Below are positions 9,512 to 19,159 of a stretch of DNA of 64,000 nt, one piece after another (the first letter of the stretch is position 1; each line of letters begins with the position of its first letter). The stretch is taken from assembly GCA_965223465.1 (NCBI GenBank), contig OZ245025.1, forward strand, positions 1,612,001-1,676,000, read 5' to 3'. A program made the translations under genes and the position numbers. This DNA comes from JAAELZ01 sp965223465. GTDB lineage: Bacteria > Pseudomonadota > Gammaproteobacteria > Arenicellales > Poriferihabitantaceae. The notes beneath the pieces are model-generated. The model did not search any database. It saw only the letters and a list, made by a program, of their open reading frames with translations, and was not told the DNA's origin.

Positions 9512-9547
9512 AACTCCTAATGCGGTGGTTCGCTATTGCTAGGAGTT
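9512..9547 (-). promoter_or_regulatory. Inverted repeat in the rpsL-rpsG spacer, candidate S7 operator
   Basis: AACTCCTA at 9512-9519 pairs perfectly with TAGGAGTT at 9540-9547 across a 20-base interior, inside the 213-base spacer of the str mRNA. In E. coli the S12-S7 spacer binds S7 for autoregulation. Position and structure suggest the same role, but I cannot align it to the known site. No T-run follows, so it is not an obvious terminator. The rest of 9395-9607 holds no gene that I can see. Confidence 0.35.
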
Positions 9548-9607
9548 TATGCTCTGCGCCTGTACTGCTTGGGCGCGATTTGTTGTCTTGTCAAATTACC
9601 GAAATAA

Positions 9608-9982
9608 TTATGACTTGGGTCGTTTCGCTCCGTATTTAGACCGGCCTTGACGGCGATCTGAAACACCGGAGGTATCCAGCGCGCCTCGTACAATGTGATA
9701 ACGCACACCCGGTAAATCTTTCACACGACCGCCGCGAATCAACACGACAGAGTGTTCCTGTAAATTGTGGCCCTCGCCCCCGATATAAGAACTAACCTCG
9801 AATTTGTTGGTTAAACGCACACGCGCAACCTTTCGTAATGCCGAGTTAGGCTTTTTGGGCGTGGTGGTATACACACGCGTGCATACACCGCGTTTTTGCG
9901 GGCACGCTTCTAGCGCTGGTACTTTCGATTTTTGTACCTGCTTTTTTCTAGGCTTTCTAACCAGCTGGTTAATTGTTGGCAT
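9608..9982 (-). CDS. rpsL: 30S ribosomal protein S12 (uS12)
   Basis: Decoding-centre protein that sets translational fidelity. The 124-residue product opens MPTINQLVRKPRK and contains TTTPKKPNSALRKVARVRL and GGRVKDLPGVRYH. The streptomycin-relevant lysine at residue 43 is wild type, as is the lysine of the VKDLPG loop. It is the first gene after a strong promoter at 10,054-10,082. Confidence 0.98.
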   Translation of the reverse strand: MPTINQLVRKPRKKQVQKSKVPALEACPQKRGVCTRVYTTTPKKPNSALRKVARVRLTNKFEVSSYIGGEGHNLQEHSVVLIRGGRVKDLPGVRYHIVRGALDTSGVSDRRQGRSKYGAKRPKS

Positions 9983-10053
9983 GGAAAAATTAAATGTAAA
10001 CCGTTAAAAAATACCACTTTCTTTTGTTGCACTGTGCGACAAAAGGGCGGCGA

Positions 10054-10082
10054 ATTCTAGGCACTTACACCAAAACTGTCAA
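10054..10082 (-). promoter_or_regulatory. Sigma-70 promoter of the str operon
   Basis: On the minus strand TTGACA (10,077-10,082) and TAGAAT (10,054-10,059) are separated by exactly 17 bases, a near-consensus sigma-70 promoter. It lies about 70 bases upstream of the rpsL ATG in the 158-base rpoC-rpsL spacer. It gives the str-S10 genes their own start although rpoC lies immediately upstream on the same strand. Confidence 0.85.
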
Positions 10083-10140
10083 GGTTAATTTACAGTTGTT
10101 TAACAAACTTGGTAAAGTGCCTATTTTGTTAACAAAATGC

Positions 10141-13100
10141 CTAGTCATTCACGACATTTTCATCTGCTACAGCCTGAGCTTCGTCGTCACCTACTTCACT
10201 ACTCGCCAACTCCTGCGCGATGAGCTGATCTAAGTCCATTTCGCCTGCCGCCAAACGTTCAGCACGCAACCGAGCGCGTTCCTGATGATAAGCCAAACCT
10301 GTTCCGGCTGGAATCAATCGCCCGACAATGACATTTTCTTTAAGCCCGCGCAAATGATCTACTTTGCCATTGATAGACGCTTCAGTCAGTACGCGTGTTG
10401 TCTCCTGGAATGATGCTGCGGAAATAAACGAATCTGTCAACAATGAAGCCTTGGTAATACCCAGCAATACCGGTGCCCACTCGGCGGGCTGTTTATCCTT
10501 GGATACTAAAATTTCATTCGCGTCCAGCATATGCGCTTTTTCAACTTGCTCATCTGGCAAATAACCCGAATCACCCGGATCAGTAATTCGTGCCTTGCGC
10601 AACATCTGACGCACAATCACTTCGATGTGTTTGTCATCAATTTTTACCCCTTGCAGACGATAAACATCCTGAACCTCGTCAACGATATAAGCAGCCAACG
10701 CTTCAACGCCCCTGAATTCAAGGATATCGGCAGCGACAGGCAAGCCTTCTACCACCACATCACCGCGTTCTATATGCTCGCCTTCAAATACGTTGATGGG
10801 GCGGGTTTTAGCAATGAGGGTTTCAACACTTTCACCGACATCGTTGGTAATCACCAAACGATTTTTGGTTTTGGTCTCGCGACCAAACGATACAATACCT
10901 GAAGCAGTCGCCAACATGGCAGGGTCTTTGGGTTTACGTGCTTCAAACAACTCAGCAACCCGCGGCAAACCACCCGTGATATCACGTGTTTGGGTTGATG
11001 CCTGTGGAATTCGCGCCACCGTATCACCCACATTCAATTGCCCACCCGCGTCAAGCTCAACAATCGCGCCTGGCGGCAATTGATAACGCGCGGGTAGATC
11101 AGTTCCTGGAATATTGATGGGCTTACCGTTTTCATCTTTTAATTCGATAGTAGGTTTAACATCTTGCGCACTACCTCGCCGCTCCGAAGGATCACGCACC
11201 ACGTAGTTAGAAACACCCGTCAGTTCGTCAGTTTGCTTGTTGACCGTCACACCCTCGATAAAATCGAAGAAATCGACCTTACCTGCTACCTCAGCTACAA
11301 TTGGTGTGGTATGCGGGTCCCAGGTAGCGACAATATCACCAATCTCAATTTTGTCGCCTTCGGCTACGGATAATACGGCCCCGTATGGGAGTTTATGCCG
11401 CTCACGTTCAACCCCGTTGTCGTCCCGCACAATCAGCTCACCCGCACGCGTGGTCACCACCGCTTTGCCGTCTGAATTGGTCACAGACTTCACATCACGC
11501 AGTACGGCATTACCGCTGGTCTTAACGTCAATATTGCTGACCACCGTTCCAGCAGAGGCCGCACCCCCAATATGGAAAGTACGCATGGTCAATTGGGTGC
11601 CCGGCTCACCAATCGACTGCGCTGCGATTACCCCCACCGCTTCACCTTTATTAATCTGGTGGCCACGACCTAAATCTCGACCATAGCACTTAGAGCAAAC
11701 GCCATAGCGTGTTTCACACTTGACCGCAGAGCGCACGTCAATTGAGTGCACATTGGCCTTTTCAATCGCTGCCAGCGCCGCTTCATCAATCATTTGATCA
11801 CGCGATACGATGACTTCGCCGGTCGAACCATCAATTACATCTTTGGCGGGAAAGCGCCCTAAAATTCGATCACTCAGCGGAATAACCACTTCCCCACCCT
11901 GAACCAGGGCTTCCTTGGTCATACCAATTTCGGTTTCACAATCTTCTTCTGTGACTACCAAATCCTGGCATACGTCTACCAAGCGACGCGTGAGATAACC
12001 AGAGTTTGCCGTTTTTAACGCTGTATCCGCTAGCCCTTTACGCGCACCATGGGTTGAGATGAAGTATTCACTGACGTTCAGCCCCTCACGGAAATTCGCC
12101 CGAATAGGCGTTTCTATAATTGAACCATCTGGTTTCGCCATCAGTCCACGCATCCCGGCAAGCTGCCTGATTTGTGCATGCGAACCCCGCGCGCCTGAAT
12201 CCGCCATCATGTAGATGGAGTTAAACGATTCTTGTTCAACTTGCTTACCTTCCGCATCGGTTACATCTTCAACCCCTAAGTGATCCATCATCGCAGTGGC
12301 CACTTGTTCTGAAGTACGTGTCCAGATATCCACCACTTTGTTGTAACGCTCCCCATCAGTTAGTAAACCATTGGAATACTGCGCTTGAATATCTTTCACT
12401 TCTTCTAAGGCGGCATTCAGAATTTTTTCTTTCTCGTCAGGGATTTCCATATCGTCCAGGCAAATCGAAACACCAGATTTAGCAGCCATCTCGAATCCCG
12501 CATACATCAACTGATCGGCAAAAATAACCGCCTCTTTTAAACCGATTTCACGATAGGCGTAATTAATCAGCCCTGAAATTTCTTTTTTCTTCAGTGGCTT
12601 TTCCAGCAATGATGTTGGCATGCCATCGGGCAATATATCCGTCAGCAGTGCGCGCCCAGCCGTGGTATCGTGCAGCGTAATCTTATCGCGGTCAGTTTGC
12701 CCCTTAAGTTCAGGCAAGCGAACCTTGATTCTTGCATGATAGGACAGCTCGCCCATCTCTACCGCTCGGCGAACCTCTTTGGTGTTGCCGTAATACGTTC
12801 CCTCCCCTTTTGCACCAACGCTTGCCCGCGTAACATAGTAAAGACCTAATACAATATCCTGAGAAGGTACAATAATCGGATCACCATTTGCCGGTGACAG
12901 TACATTATTGGAGGACATCATCAGCGTTCTCGCCTCAAGCTGTGCTTCAAGCGATAAAGGCACATGCACCGCCATTTGGTCGCCATCAAAATCGGCGTTA
13001 TACGGCGTACAGACCAAAGGATGCAACTGGATTGCCTTACCTTCGATTAAAACGGGCTCAAACGCCTGAATACCCAATCGATGCAGGGTGGGTGCGCGAT

Positions 13101-14370
13101 TGAGCAACACCGGATGCTCGCGAATGACATCATCCAGAATATCCCATACTAATGGTAATTCCTGTTCGACCAGTTTTTTCGCCTGCTTGATGTTAGAAGC
13201 ATGCTCGCCGGTAATCAGTTTTGAGAAAATAAACGGTTTGAACAGCTCCAACGCCATTTTTTTGGGCAAACCACACTGGTGCAGCTTGAGCGTGGGCCCG
13301 ACTACGATGACCGAACGTCCGGAATAATCCACGCGCTTGCCCAGCAGGTTTTGACGAAAACGACCCTGCTTGCCCTTGATCATGTCTGCCAGTGATTTGA
13401 GCTGACGCTTGTTGGAACCCAGAATGGCTTTACCGCGTCGGCCGTTATCAATCAGCGCATCCACCGCCTCTTGGAGCATTCGTTTTTCGTTGGCGATAAT
13501 GATATCCGGCGCGCTTAGCTCCAATAGACGAGCCAGCCGGTTATTACGGTTGATTACGCGACGATATAAATCATTCAAATCAGAGGTCGCAAATCGCCCG
13601 CCTTCAAGCGGCACTAAGGGGCGCAGATCAGGTGGCAGTACTGGCAACACATCGAGAATCATCCATTCAGGCTTGTTGCCCGACTTAATAAAAGCCTCAA
13701 TGACTTTAAGCCGCTTGGAAAATTTCTTGATCTTGGTAACCGATTTAGTCGCTTCAAGCTCGGCATAGAGCTTCTCAGCTTCTTCCTTCAGATCAATAGA
13801 CTGAAGCAATTCTTTAATGGCCTCAGCACCCATGCTTGCCGCGAACTGATCACCCCACTCTTCAACCGCATCAATATACTTCTCTTCGGTCAACAAGGCA
13901 CCTTGTTCAAAATCAGAATAACCTGATTCGGTGACCACATAGGCCTCAAAATATAAAACCCGTTCAATTTCGCGAACCGTCATATCCAGTAATAATCCCA
14001 AACGCGAGGGCAGCGATTTTAAGAACCAGATATGCGCACACGGCGCGGCCAGTTCGATATGCCCCATACGTTCGCGACGCACTTCCGCTTTGGTCACTTC
14101 AACGCCGCATTTTTCGCATACCACGCCACGGTGTTTTAAGCGCTTATATTTACCGCATAAGCACTCATAATCACTCATCGGGCCAAATAACTTGGCACAA
14201 AATAAACCATCGCGCTCAGGCCGGAAGGTGCGATAGTTAATCGTTTCGGGCTTTTTGACTTCGCCATATGACCAAGAACGGATTTTCGCAGGCGATGCAA
14301 TCTCAACGCGAATCGCATCAAAATCTTCGGATTTGTCTTCGTGTTTAAACAGGTTAAATATGTCTTTCAT
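10141..14370 (-). CDS. rpoC: RNA polymerase beta' subunit
   Basis: Large catalytic subunit with the clamp and half of the active centre. The 1409-residue product has full gammaproteobacterial length. Visible landmarks are the N-terminal zinc site (CLCGKYKRLKHRGVVCEKCG), the catalytic loop NADFDGDQMAVH with three metal-binding aspartates, the trigger-loop region ending in GEPGTQLTMRTFH, and the second zinc site CETRYGVCSKCYG. It follows rpoB by 47 bases. Confidence 0.98.
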   Translation of the reverse strand: MKDIFNLFKHEDKSEDFDAIRVEIASPAKIRSWSYGEVKKPETINYRTFRPERDGLFCAKLFGPMSDYECLCGKYKRLKHRGVVCEKCGVEVTKAEVRRERMGHIELAAPCAHIWFLKSLPSRLGLLLDMTVREIERVLYFEAYVVTESGYSDFEQGALLTEEKYIDAVEEWGDQFAASMGAEAIKELLQSIDLKEEAEKLYAELEATKSVTKIKKFSKRLKVIEAFIKSGNKPEWMILDVLPVLPPDLRPLVPLEGGRFATSDLNDLYRRVINRNNRLARLLELSAPDIIIANEKRMLQEAVDALIDNGRRGKAILGSNKRQLKSLADMIKGKQGRFRQNLLGKRVDYSGRSVIVVGPTLKLHQCGLPKKMALELFKPFIFSKLITGEHASNIKQAKKLVEQELPLVWDILDDVIREHPVLLNRAPTLHRLGIQAFEPVLIEGKAIQLHPLVCTPYNADFDGDQMAVHVPLSLEAQLEARTLMMSSNNVLSPANGDPIIVPSQDIVLGLYYVTRASVGAKGEGTYYGNTKEVRRAVEMGELSYHARIKVRLPELKGQTDRDKITLHDTTAGRALLTDILPDGMPTSLLEKPLKKKEISGLINYAYREIGLKEAVIFADQLMYAGFEMAAKSGVSICLDDMEIPDEKEKILNAALEEVKDIQAQYSNGLLTDGERYNKVVDIWTRTSEQVATAMMDHLGVEDVTDAEGKQVEQESFNSIYMMADSGARGSHAQIRQLAGMRGLMAKPDGSIIETPIRANFREGLNVSEYFISTHGARKGLADTALKTANSGYLTRRLVDVCQDLVVTEEDCETEIGMTKEALVQGGEVVIPLSDRILGRFPAKDVIDGSTGEVIVSRDQMIDEAALAAIEKANVHSIDVRSAVKCETRYGVCSKCYGRDLGRGHQINKGEAVGVIAAQSIGEPGTQLTMRTFHIGGAASAGTVVSNIDVKTSGNAVLRDVKSVTNSDGKAVVTTRAGELIVRDDNGVERERHKLPYGAVLSVAEGDKIEIGDIVATWDPHTTPIVAEVAGKVDFFDFIEGVTVNKQTDELTGVSNYVVRDPSERRGSAQDVKPTIELKDENGKPINIPGTDLPARYQLPPGAIVELDAGGQLNVGDTVARIPQASTQTRDITGGLPRVAELFEARKPKDPAMLATASGIVSFGRETKTKNRLVITNDVGESVETLIAKTRPINVFEGEHIERGDVVVEGLPVAADILEFRGVEALAAYIVDEVQDVYRLQGVKIDDKHIEVIVRQMLRKARITDPGDSGYLPDEQVEKAHMLDANEILVSKDKQPAEWAPVLLGITKASLLTDSFISAASFQETTRVLTEASINGKVDHLRGLKENVIVGRLIPAGTGLAYHQERARLRAERLAAGEMDLDQLIAQELASSEVGDDEAQAVADENVVND

Positions 14371-14417
14371 AATACTTGCCTCTATAGTTTGTCTCTGGGG
14401 TGAAATTGGCTATTGGA

Positions 14418-17400
14418 TTAGCCGTTATCCTGTTCAAGCTCGACATTGAGCCCCAGACCACGAATTTCTTTAACCAATACGTTAAAAGACTCGGGCATGC
14501 CCGGATCCATATATTGATCTCCCCTGACGATATTTTCATACATCTTGGCACGGCCGATCACGTCATCAGATTTCACCGTCAACATTTCCTGTAAGGTATA
14601 AGATGCGCCGTACGCTTCCAGCGCCCAAACCTCCATCTCCCCGAAGCGTTGCCCACCAAACTGGGCTTTACCCCCTAATGGCTGTTGGGTAATCAAACTA
14701 TACGGGCCCGTTGAGCGTGCGTGCATCTTGTCGTCTACCAAATGATTGAGCTTGAGGACATACATATAACCCACCGTCACCTCACGCTCAAAGGGTTCGC
14801 CCGTACGGCCATCATATAATGTGGCTTGTCCGCTGGTTGGTAAATCGGCCAGTTCCAGCATTTGACGTACTTCGTTTTCGTCCGCGCCATCAAACACCGG
14901 TGTCGCCATGGGCACGCCTTTACGCAGGTTACCTGCCAGCTCCATGAGCTCATCATCGTTAAACGACTTTAAATCTTCCTGTTTACCGCTGGCGTTATAG
15001 ATCTTGTTCAGAAAGGTTCTTATCTGGGAGGCTTTGCGCTCGCTTTTCAGCATGGCATCAATTTTATTACCCAAGCCTTTCGCTGCCCAACCCAAGTGGG
15101 TTTCCAGTATTTGCCCAACATTCATACGCGAAGGCACCCCCAAGGGATTCAATACGATATCCACCGGTGTGCCATCTTCCATATAAGGCATATCTTCTTC
15201 TGGAATAATTTTTGAGATGACCCCTTTATTCCCATGACGACCCGCCATTTTATCCCCCGGCTGCAAGCGGCGCTTGATCGCGACATAGACCTTGACCGTC
15301 TTCAACACGCCTGGCGCTAAATCATCACCGGCTTCAATTTTGCCTTTCTTTTCTGCAAATAACTCATCGAAGGCATTTTTCTGTTTATTAAGCTGCTTAC
15401 GAATGGTTTCGATCGCATCATTGATCTCAGATACTTTCATCCGCAATTCGAAAAGTTGTGCGTCAGACAATGTTTCCAAGTACGCCTCGGTAACCTTGTT
15501 GCCCGCTTTTAGGCCGTTTGGCCCACCTTCGGCCACCTTGTTAAGTACCATTTCGCGAATACGCGTATGCCCATCTTCTTCAATGATGCGCATTTGATCA
15601 TCCAAGTCTTTACGAATACCGCTGATCTCTTCTTTATCATTAGATAAAGCACGCGCGTCTTTCTCCATACCATCACGGGTAAAAACTTGTACGTCGATAA
15701 CCGTGCCCGTCAGGCTAGAACTCATTTTCAAAGAACTGTCTTTAACGTCTGTAGCTTTTTCGCCAAAAATGACGCGTAGCAGTTTTTCTTCCGGCGTGAG
15801 TTGTGACTCACCCTTAGGCGTGACTTTGCCGACCAGAATATCACCCGGATTTACTTTCGCACCGATATAAACAATACCAGACTCATCTAGTTTCGATAAC
15901 GCAGCTTCACCCACATTCGGAATATCGCGCGTAATTTCTTCCGAACCTAATTTAGTATCACGTGCGACACAGCTTAACTCAACGATATGCACCGAAGTGT
16001 AGACATCGTCTTTTACCAGCCGCTCGGAAATGAGGATAGAATCTTCAAAGTTATAACCGTTCCACGGCATAAACGCGATCAAGGCATTACGCCCCAGTGC
16101 CAATTCACCCATATCGGTTGACGGCCCGTCGGCCATAACATCACCCTTAACCACTGCGTCACCTGCTTTAACCAGAGTTTTCTGGTTCACCGTGGTATTC
16201 TGGTTTGAACGGGTAAACTTAATCAGGTTATAGATATCAACGTCGGGCTGGCCCTTAACTCGCTCATCGTCATTGACACGCACCACAATACGCGATGCGT
16301 CGACCATTTCGATCGAGCCGCCCCGCTTCGCAACCACGGTCACCCCGGAATCAATTGCGACAATGCGTTCCATGCCGGTTCCGACCAACGGCTTTTCTGC
16401 CTGTAGCGTGGGGACCGCTTGGCGTTGCATATTCGAACCCATTAAAGCTCGGTTGGCATCATCATGCTCTAGAAAAGGCACGATTGAAGCGGCAACTGAC
16501 ACAATTTGAGATGGGCCCACATCAATAAAATCGACTTCGTTTGCTGGCACCAGGGTAAATTCGTTGCGATGGCGGCAAGACACCAGTTCGTTCACAAATC
16601 TACCCGCTTTGGTCAATTCTGCATTGGCCTGCGCAATAGAAAACTTATGCTCTTCAATCGCTGATAAATACTGTACCTCATCGGTGACCTTACCTTTCAC
16701 CACTTTTTTATAAGGTGTTTCTAGGAATCCATGGTCATTGGTACGCGCATAGGATGCCAACGAATTGATTAAACCAATATTCGGACCTTCCGGTGTTTCA
16801 ATCGGACAAACCCGACCGTAATGTGAAGGATGCACATCGCGCACTTCAAAGCCAGCACGCTCACGTGTAAGACCACCCGGACCCAATGCGGAAACACGTC
16901 GTTTATGCGTAACTTCTGACAATGGATTCACCTGATCCATAAACTGAGACAGCTGACTGGAACCAAAAAACTCGCGTACCACAGCAGATACTGGCTTGGC
17001 ATTGATCAAATCCGTGGGTGTTAAACCGTCACTTTCAACTTGGTTTAAGCGCTCTTTAACCGCGCGCTCAACCCGCACAAGGCCGATTCGGAATTGGTTT
17101 TCAACCAATTCACCCACCGCGCGAATACGACGATTGCCCAGGCTATCGATATCATCGATATCGCCCTTACCATTTTTAAGATCGACGATGACCTTCATCA
17201 CATCTATAATGTCATTTTGGTCTAGCACGCCTTCGCCGATATCGCTATCACGACCCAGACGACGATTAAGTTTCATGCGGCCTACCGCAGATAAATCATA
17301 GCGCTCGCTTGAAAAGAACAAATTACCAAACAGGTTTTTAGACGCCTCTGGGGTGGGCGGCTCACCCGGGCGCATCATGCGGTATATTTCTTGCTGCGCT

Positions 17401-18497
17401 TCCTCTTCGGTACGCGTAGAATCGATATCCAGGGTATCCGAGATAAAAGAGCCACAATCGATATCATTGGTATAAATGACTTCCAGCTGTTTAATATTTT
17501 GGCCCTTTATCGCTTCAAACAATTCCGCAGTAACTTCCTGATTCGCTTCTGCCAGTAATTCTCCTGTTGATTGATCGATTATGTCCTGCGCGATGCGACG
17601 ACCGTAGATAAATTCTTCGGGTACTTCTATAAATTTAATACCCGCCTTTTCAAGTTGCTTGATGTGGCGCGCAGTAATGCGTTTGCCCGCTTCAACAACT
17701 ACTTTTTTACCTCTTCCCAAAATATCGAATTCGAATAACTGACCACGCAAACGACTCGGCACCAATTCCATATCGATGCTATCTTTTTTAAGCTTGAATA
17801 CATCATTTTCAAAGAAAGCTTCGAGTATTTCCTGCGTATTGAGCCCCATTGCCCGCAGCAACACCGAGGCAGGTAACTTGCGGCGACGATCAATTCGAAC
17901 GTAGAACAGATCCTTGTGATCAAACTCCATGTCCAACCATGAGCCTCGATAAGGAATAATGCGTGCATTAAACAGCAGCTTGCCAGAGGCGTGGGTGTTG
18001 CCGCTATCATGGTCAAATAAAACCCCTGGAGAACGATGTAATTGAGAGACAATAACGCGCTCAGTACCATTAATGACAAAGGTTCCGTTGTCCGTCATCA
18101 ACGGAATATCGCCTAAAAATACTTCTTGCTCGATGGCATCCTTGATCTTTTTCTTCTTACGATTTTTCTCAAAAATAACCAACCGCAAAGTGGCATAAAT
18201 GGGCGCGCAATACACCATACCACGCTGCATGCACTCCTTAACATCAAAACGCGGAGTATCCAGACGATACTCAACAAAATCGAGCATCACGCTGCCGTTA
18301 TAGCTTTCAATCGGGAAAACGGAGGTAAACGCTGCTTGCAGGCCCGTGTTTGGTCGATCTTCTTTGGCAATGCCCTCCTGCAGAAATTTGCGATAAGATG
18401 CCTTCTGGGTTTCCAGAAGATAAGGCACTTTAACGTCACCCGTTCGCTTACTAAAATTCTTCCGAATTCGTCTTTTTTCTGTATAAGAATATCCCAT
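14418..18497 (-). CDS. rpoB: RNA polymerase beta subunit
   Basis: Second catalytic subunit of RNA polymerase. The open frame extends to 18,530, but the family start M(G)YSYTEKRRIRKNF and a GAGAGG ribosome-binding site 7 bases upstream fix the ATG at 18,497, giving 1359 residues. The rifampicin pocket reads GSSQLSQFMDQVNPLSEVTH; the position equal to E. coli N518 is valine, while the main drug-contact residues Q513, D516 and H526 are retained. It is separated from rplL by 213 bases with two hairpins. Confidence 0.98.
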   Translation of the reverse strand: MGYSYTEKRRIRKNFSKRTGDVKVPYLLETQKASYRKFLQEGIAKEDRPNTGLQAAFTSVFPIESYNGSVMLDFVEYRLDTPRFDVKECMQRGMVYCAPIYATLRLVIFEKNRKKKKIKDAIEQEVFLGDIPLMTDNGTFVINGTERVIVSQLHRSPGVLFDHDSGNTHASGKLLFNARIIPYRGSWLDMEFDHKDLFYVRIDRRRKLPASVLLRAMGLNTQEILEAFFENDVFKLKKDSIDMELVPSRLRGQLFEFDILGRGKKVVVEAGKRITARHIKQLEKAGIKFIEVPEEFIYGRRIAQDIIDQSTGELLAEANQEVTAELFEAIKGQNIKQLEVIYTNDIDCGSFISDTLDIDSTRTEEEAQQEIYRMMRPGEPPTPEASKNLFGNLFFSSERYDLSAVGRMKLNRRLGRDSDIGEGVLDQNDIIDVMKVIVDLKNGKGDIDDIDSLGNRRIRAVGELVENQFRIGLVRVERAVKERLNQVESDGLTPTDLINAKPVSAVVREFFGSSQLSQFMDQVNPLSEVTHKRRVSALGPGGLTRERAGFEVRDVHPSHYGRVCPIETPEGPNIGLINSLASYARTNDHGFLETPYKKVVKGKVTDEVQYLSAIEEHKFSIAQANAELTKAGRFVNELVSCRHRNEFTLVPANEVDFIDVGPSQIVSVAASIVPFLEHDDANRALMGSNMQRQAVPTLQAEKPLVGTGMERIVAIDSGVTVVAKRGGSIEMVDASRIVVRVNDDERVKGQPDVDIYNLIKFTRSNQNTTVNQKTLVKAGDAVVKGDVMADGPSTDMGELALGRNALIAFMPWNGYNFEDSILISERLVKDDVYTSVHIVELSCVARDTKLGSEEITRDIPNVGEAALSKLDESGIVYIGAKVNPGDILVGKVTPKGESQLTPEEKLLRVIFGEKATDVKDSSLKMSSSLTGTVIDVQVFTRDGMEKDARALSNDKEEISGIRKDLDDQMRIIEEDGHTRIREMVLNKVAEGGPNGLKAGNKVTEAYLETLSDAQLFELRMKVSEINDAIETIRKQLNKQKNAFDELFAEKKGKIEAGDDLAPGVLKTVKVYVAIKRRLQPGDKMAGRHGNKGVISKIIPEEDMPYMEDGTPVDIVLNPLGVPSRMNVGQILETHLGWAAKGLGNKIDAMLKSERKASQIRTFLNKIYNASGKQEDLKSFNDDELMELAGNLRKGVPMATPVFDGADENEVRQMLELADLPTSGQATLYDGRTGEPFEREVTVGYMYVLKLNHLVDDKMHARSTGPYSLITQQPLGGKAQFGGQRFGEMEVWALEAYGASYTLQEMLTVKSDDVIGRAKMYENIVRGDQYMDPGMPESFNVLVKEIRGLGLNVELEQDNG

Positions 18498-18633
18498 AGC
18501 TCGACCTCTCTCGTTAATCGTACGCGGCAAAATCAGATAGATTTAATCAATGCAAATTCGACTAAATCTATTTAATTTTGACGGCTTTTTGTTTCTACAT
18601 ATTTACCTAATTCAAACGGCAAAAACGCCCGTA

Positions 18634-18655
18634 CTGGTCATTTTTCAATGACCAG
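18634..18655 (-). terminator. Hairpin with GAAA loop between rplL and rpoB (attenuator or processing site)
   Basis: CTGGTCATT (18,634-18,642) and AATGACCAG (18,647-18,655) form a perfect 9-bp stem; read on the minus strand the loop is GAAA. It is followed after 8 bases (TACGGGCG) by five T residues. In E. coli a partial attenuator and an RNase III site lie in this spacer and lower rpoBC expression relative to rplJL; this hairpin is a good candidate for the same function. Confidence 0.5.
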
Positions 18656-18670
18656 CATGAGCGATTTCGA

Positions 18671-18691
18671 CAGCCAGAAATAATCTGGCTG
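18671..18691 (-). other. Second hairpin between rplL and rpoB
   Basis: CAGCCAGA (18,671-18,678) pairs with TCTGGCTG (18,684-18,691) across a 5-base loop, 20 bases downstream of the rplL stop. No T-run follows, so it is more likely an mRNA stabilising or processing element than a terminator. It stands just before the GAAA-loop hairpin in the same spacer. Confidence 0.45.
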
Positions 18692-18710
18692 TATTTTTGC
18701 GTAGCACTAA

Positions 18711-19094
18711 TTACTTCAGCTCGACGCTGCCGCCTGCTTCTTCTAGCGCTTTTTGTGCTTCTTCTGCTTCGTCTTTCGTCGCACCTTCTTTGATTGGTGC
18801 AGGTGCACTTTCAACCAAATCTTTTGCTTCTTTTAGACCCAAGCCAGTAATTGCACGTACTGCTTTAATGACGCCTACTTTCTTGTCACCAAAGCTGGTC
18901 AATACGACATCAAACTCATCTTTAGCTGCATCACCACCCGCATCGCCACCCGCTGCCGCACCAGGTGCTGCGACTGCGACGGCTGCTGCTGCAGACACAC
19001 CAAACTTTTCTTCCATCGCAGAGATCAGTTCAGATAAGTCAAGTACTGACATTTCCGCGATCCCGTCAAGAATATCTTCTTTAGATAAAGCCAT
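18711..19094 (-). CDS. rplL: 50S ribosomal protein L7/L12 (bL12)
   Basis: Stalk protein present in several copies per ribosome, recruiting translational GTPases. The 127-residue product has an N-terminal dimerisation region, an alanine/glycine-rich hinge (about residues 35-58) and the C-terminal domain FDVVLTSFGDKKVGVIKAVR with GLGLKEAKDLVE. It follows rplJ by 65 bases and precedes the rplL-rpoB spacer. Confidence 0.98.
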   Translation of the reverse strand: MALSKEDILDGIAEMSVLDLSELISAMEEKFGVSAAAAVAVAAPGAAAGGDAGGDAAKDEFDVVLTSFGDKKVGVIKAVRAITGLGLKEAKDLVESAPAPIKEGATKDEAEEAQKALEEAGGSVELK

Positions 19095-19159
19095 TTTAAA
19101 CTCCTAGAATATTTAAGGAAAAACCATTAACAATAAAAACTAACAAGCCAACAATAAAC

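Noticed and set aside
10123..10138. Palindrome ATTTTGTTAACAAAAT just after rpoC as a terminator
   Set aside because: It has no loop, no G/C in the stem ends and no T-run; it may bind a protein but is not an intrinsic terminator.
11237..11686. 149-residue plus-strand frame inside rpoC
   Set aside because: Low-complexity Ser/Thr-rich shadow of rpoC with no start signals; the same holds for the other frames opposite rpoB, fusA and rplC.
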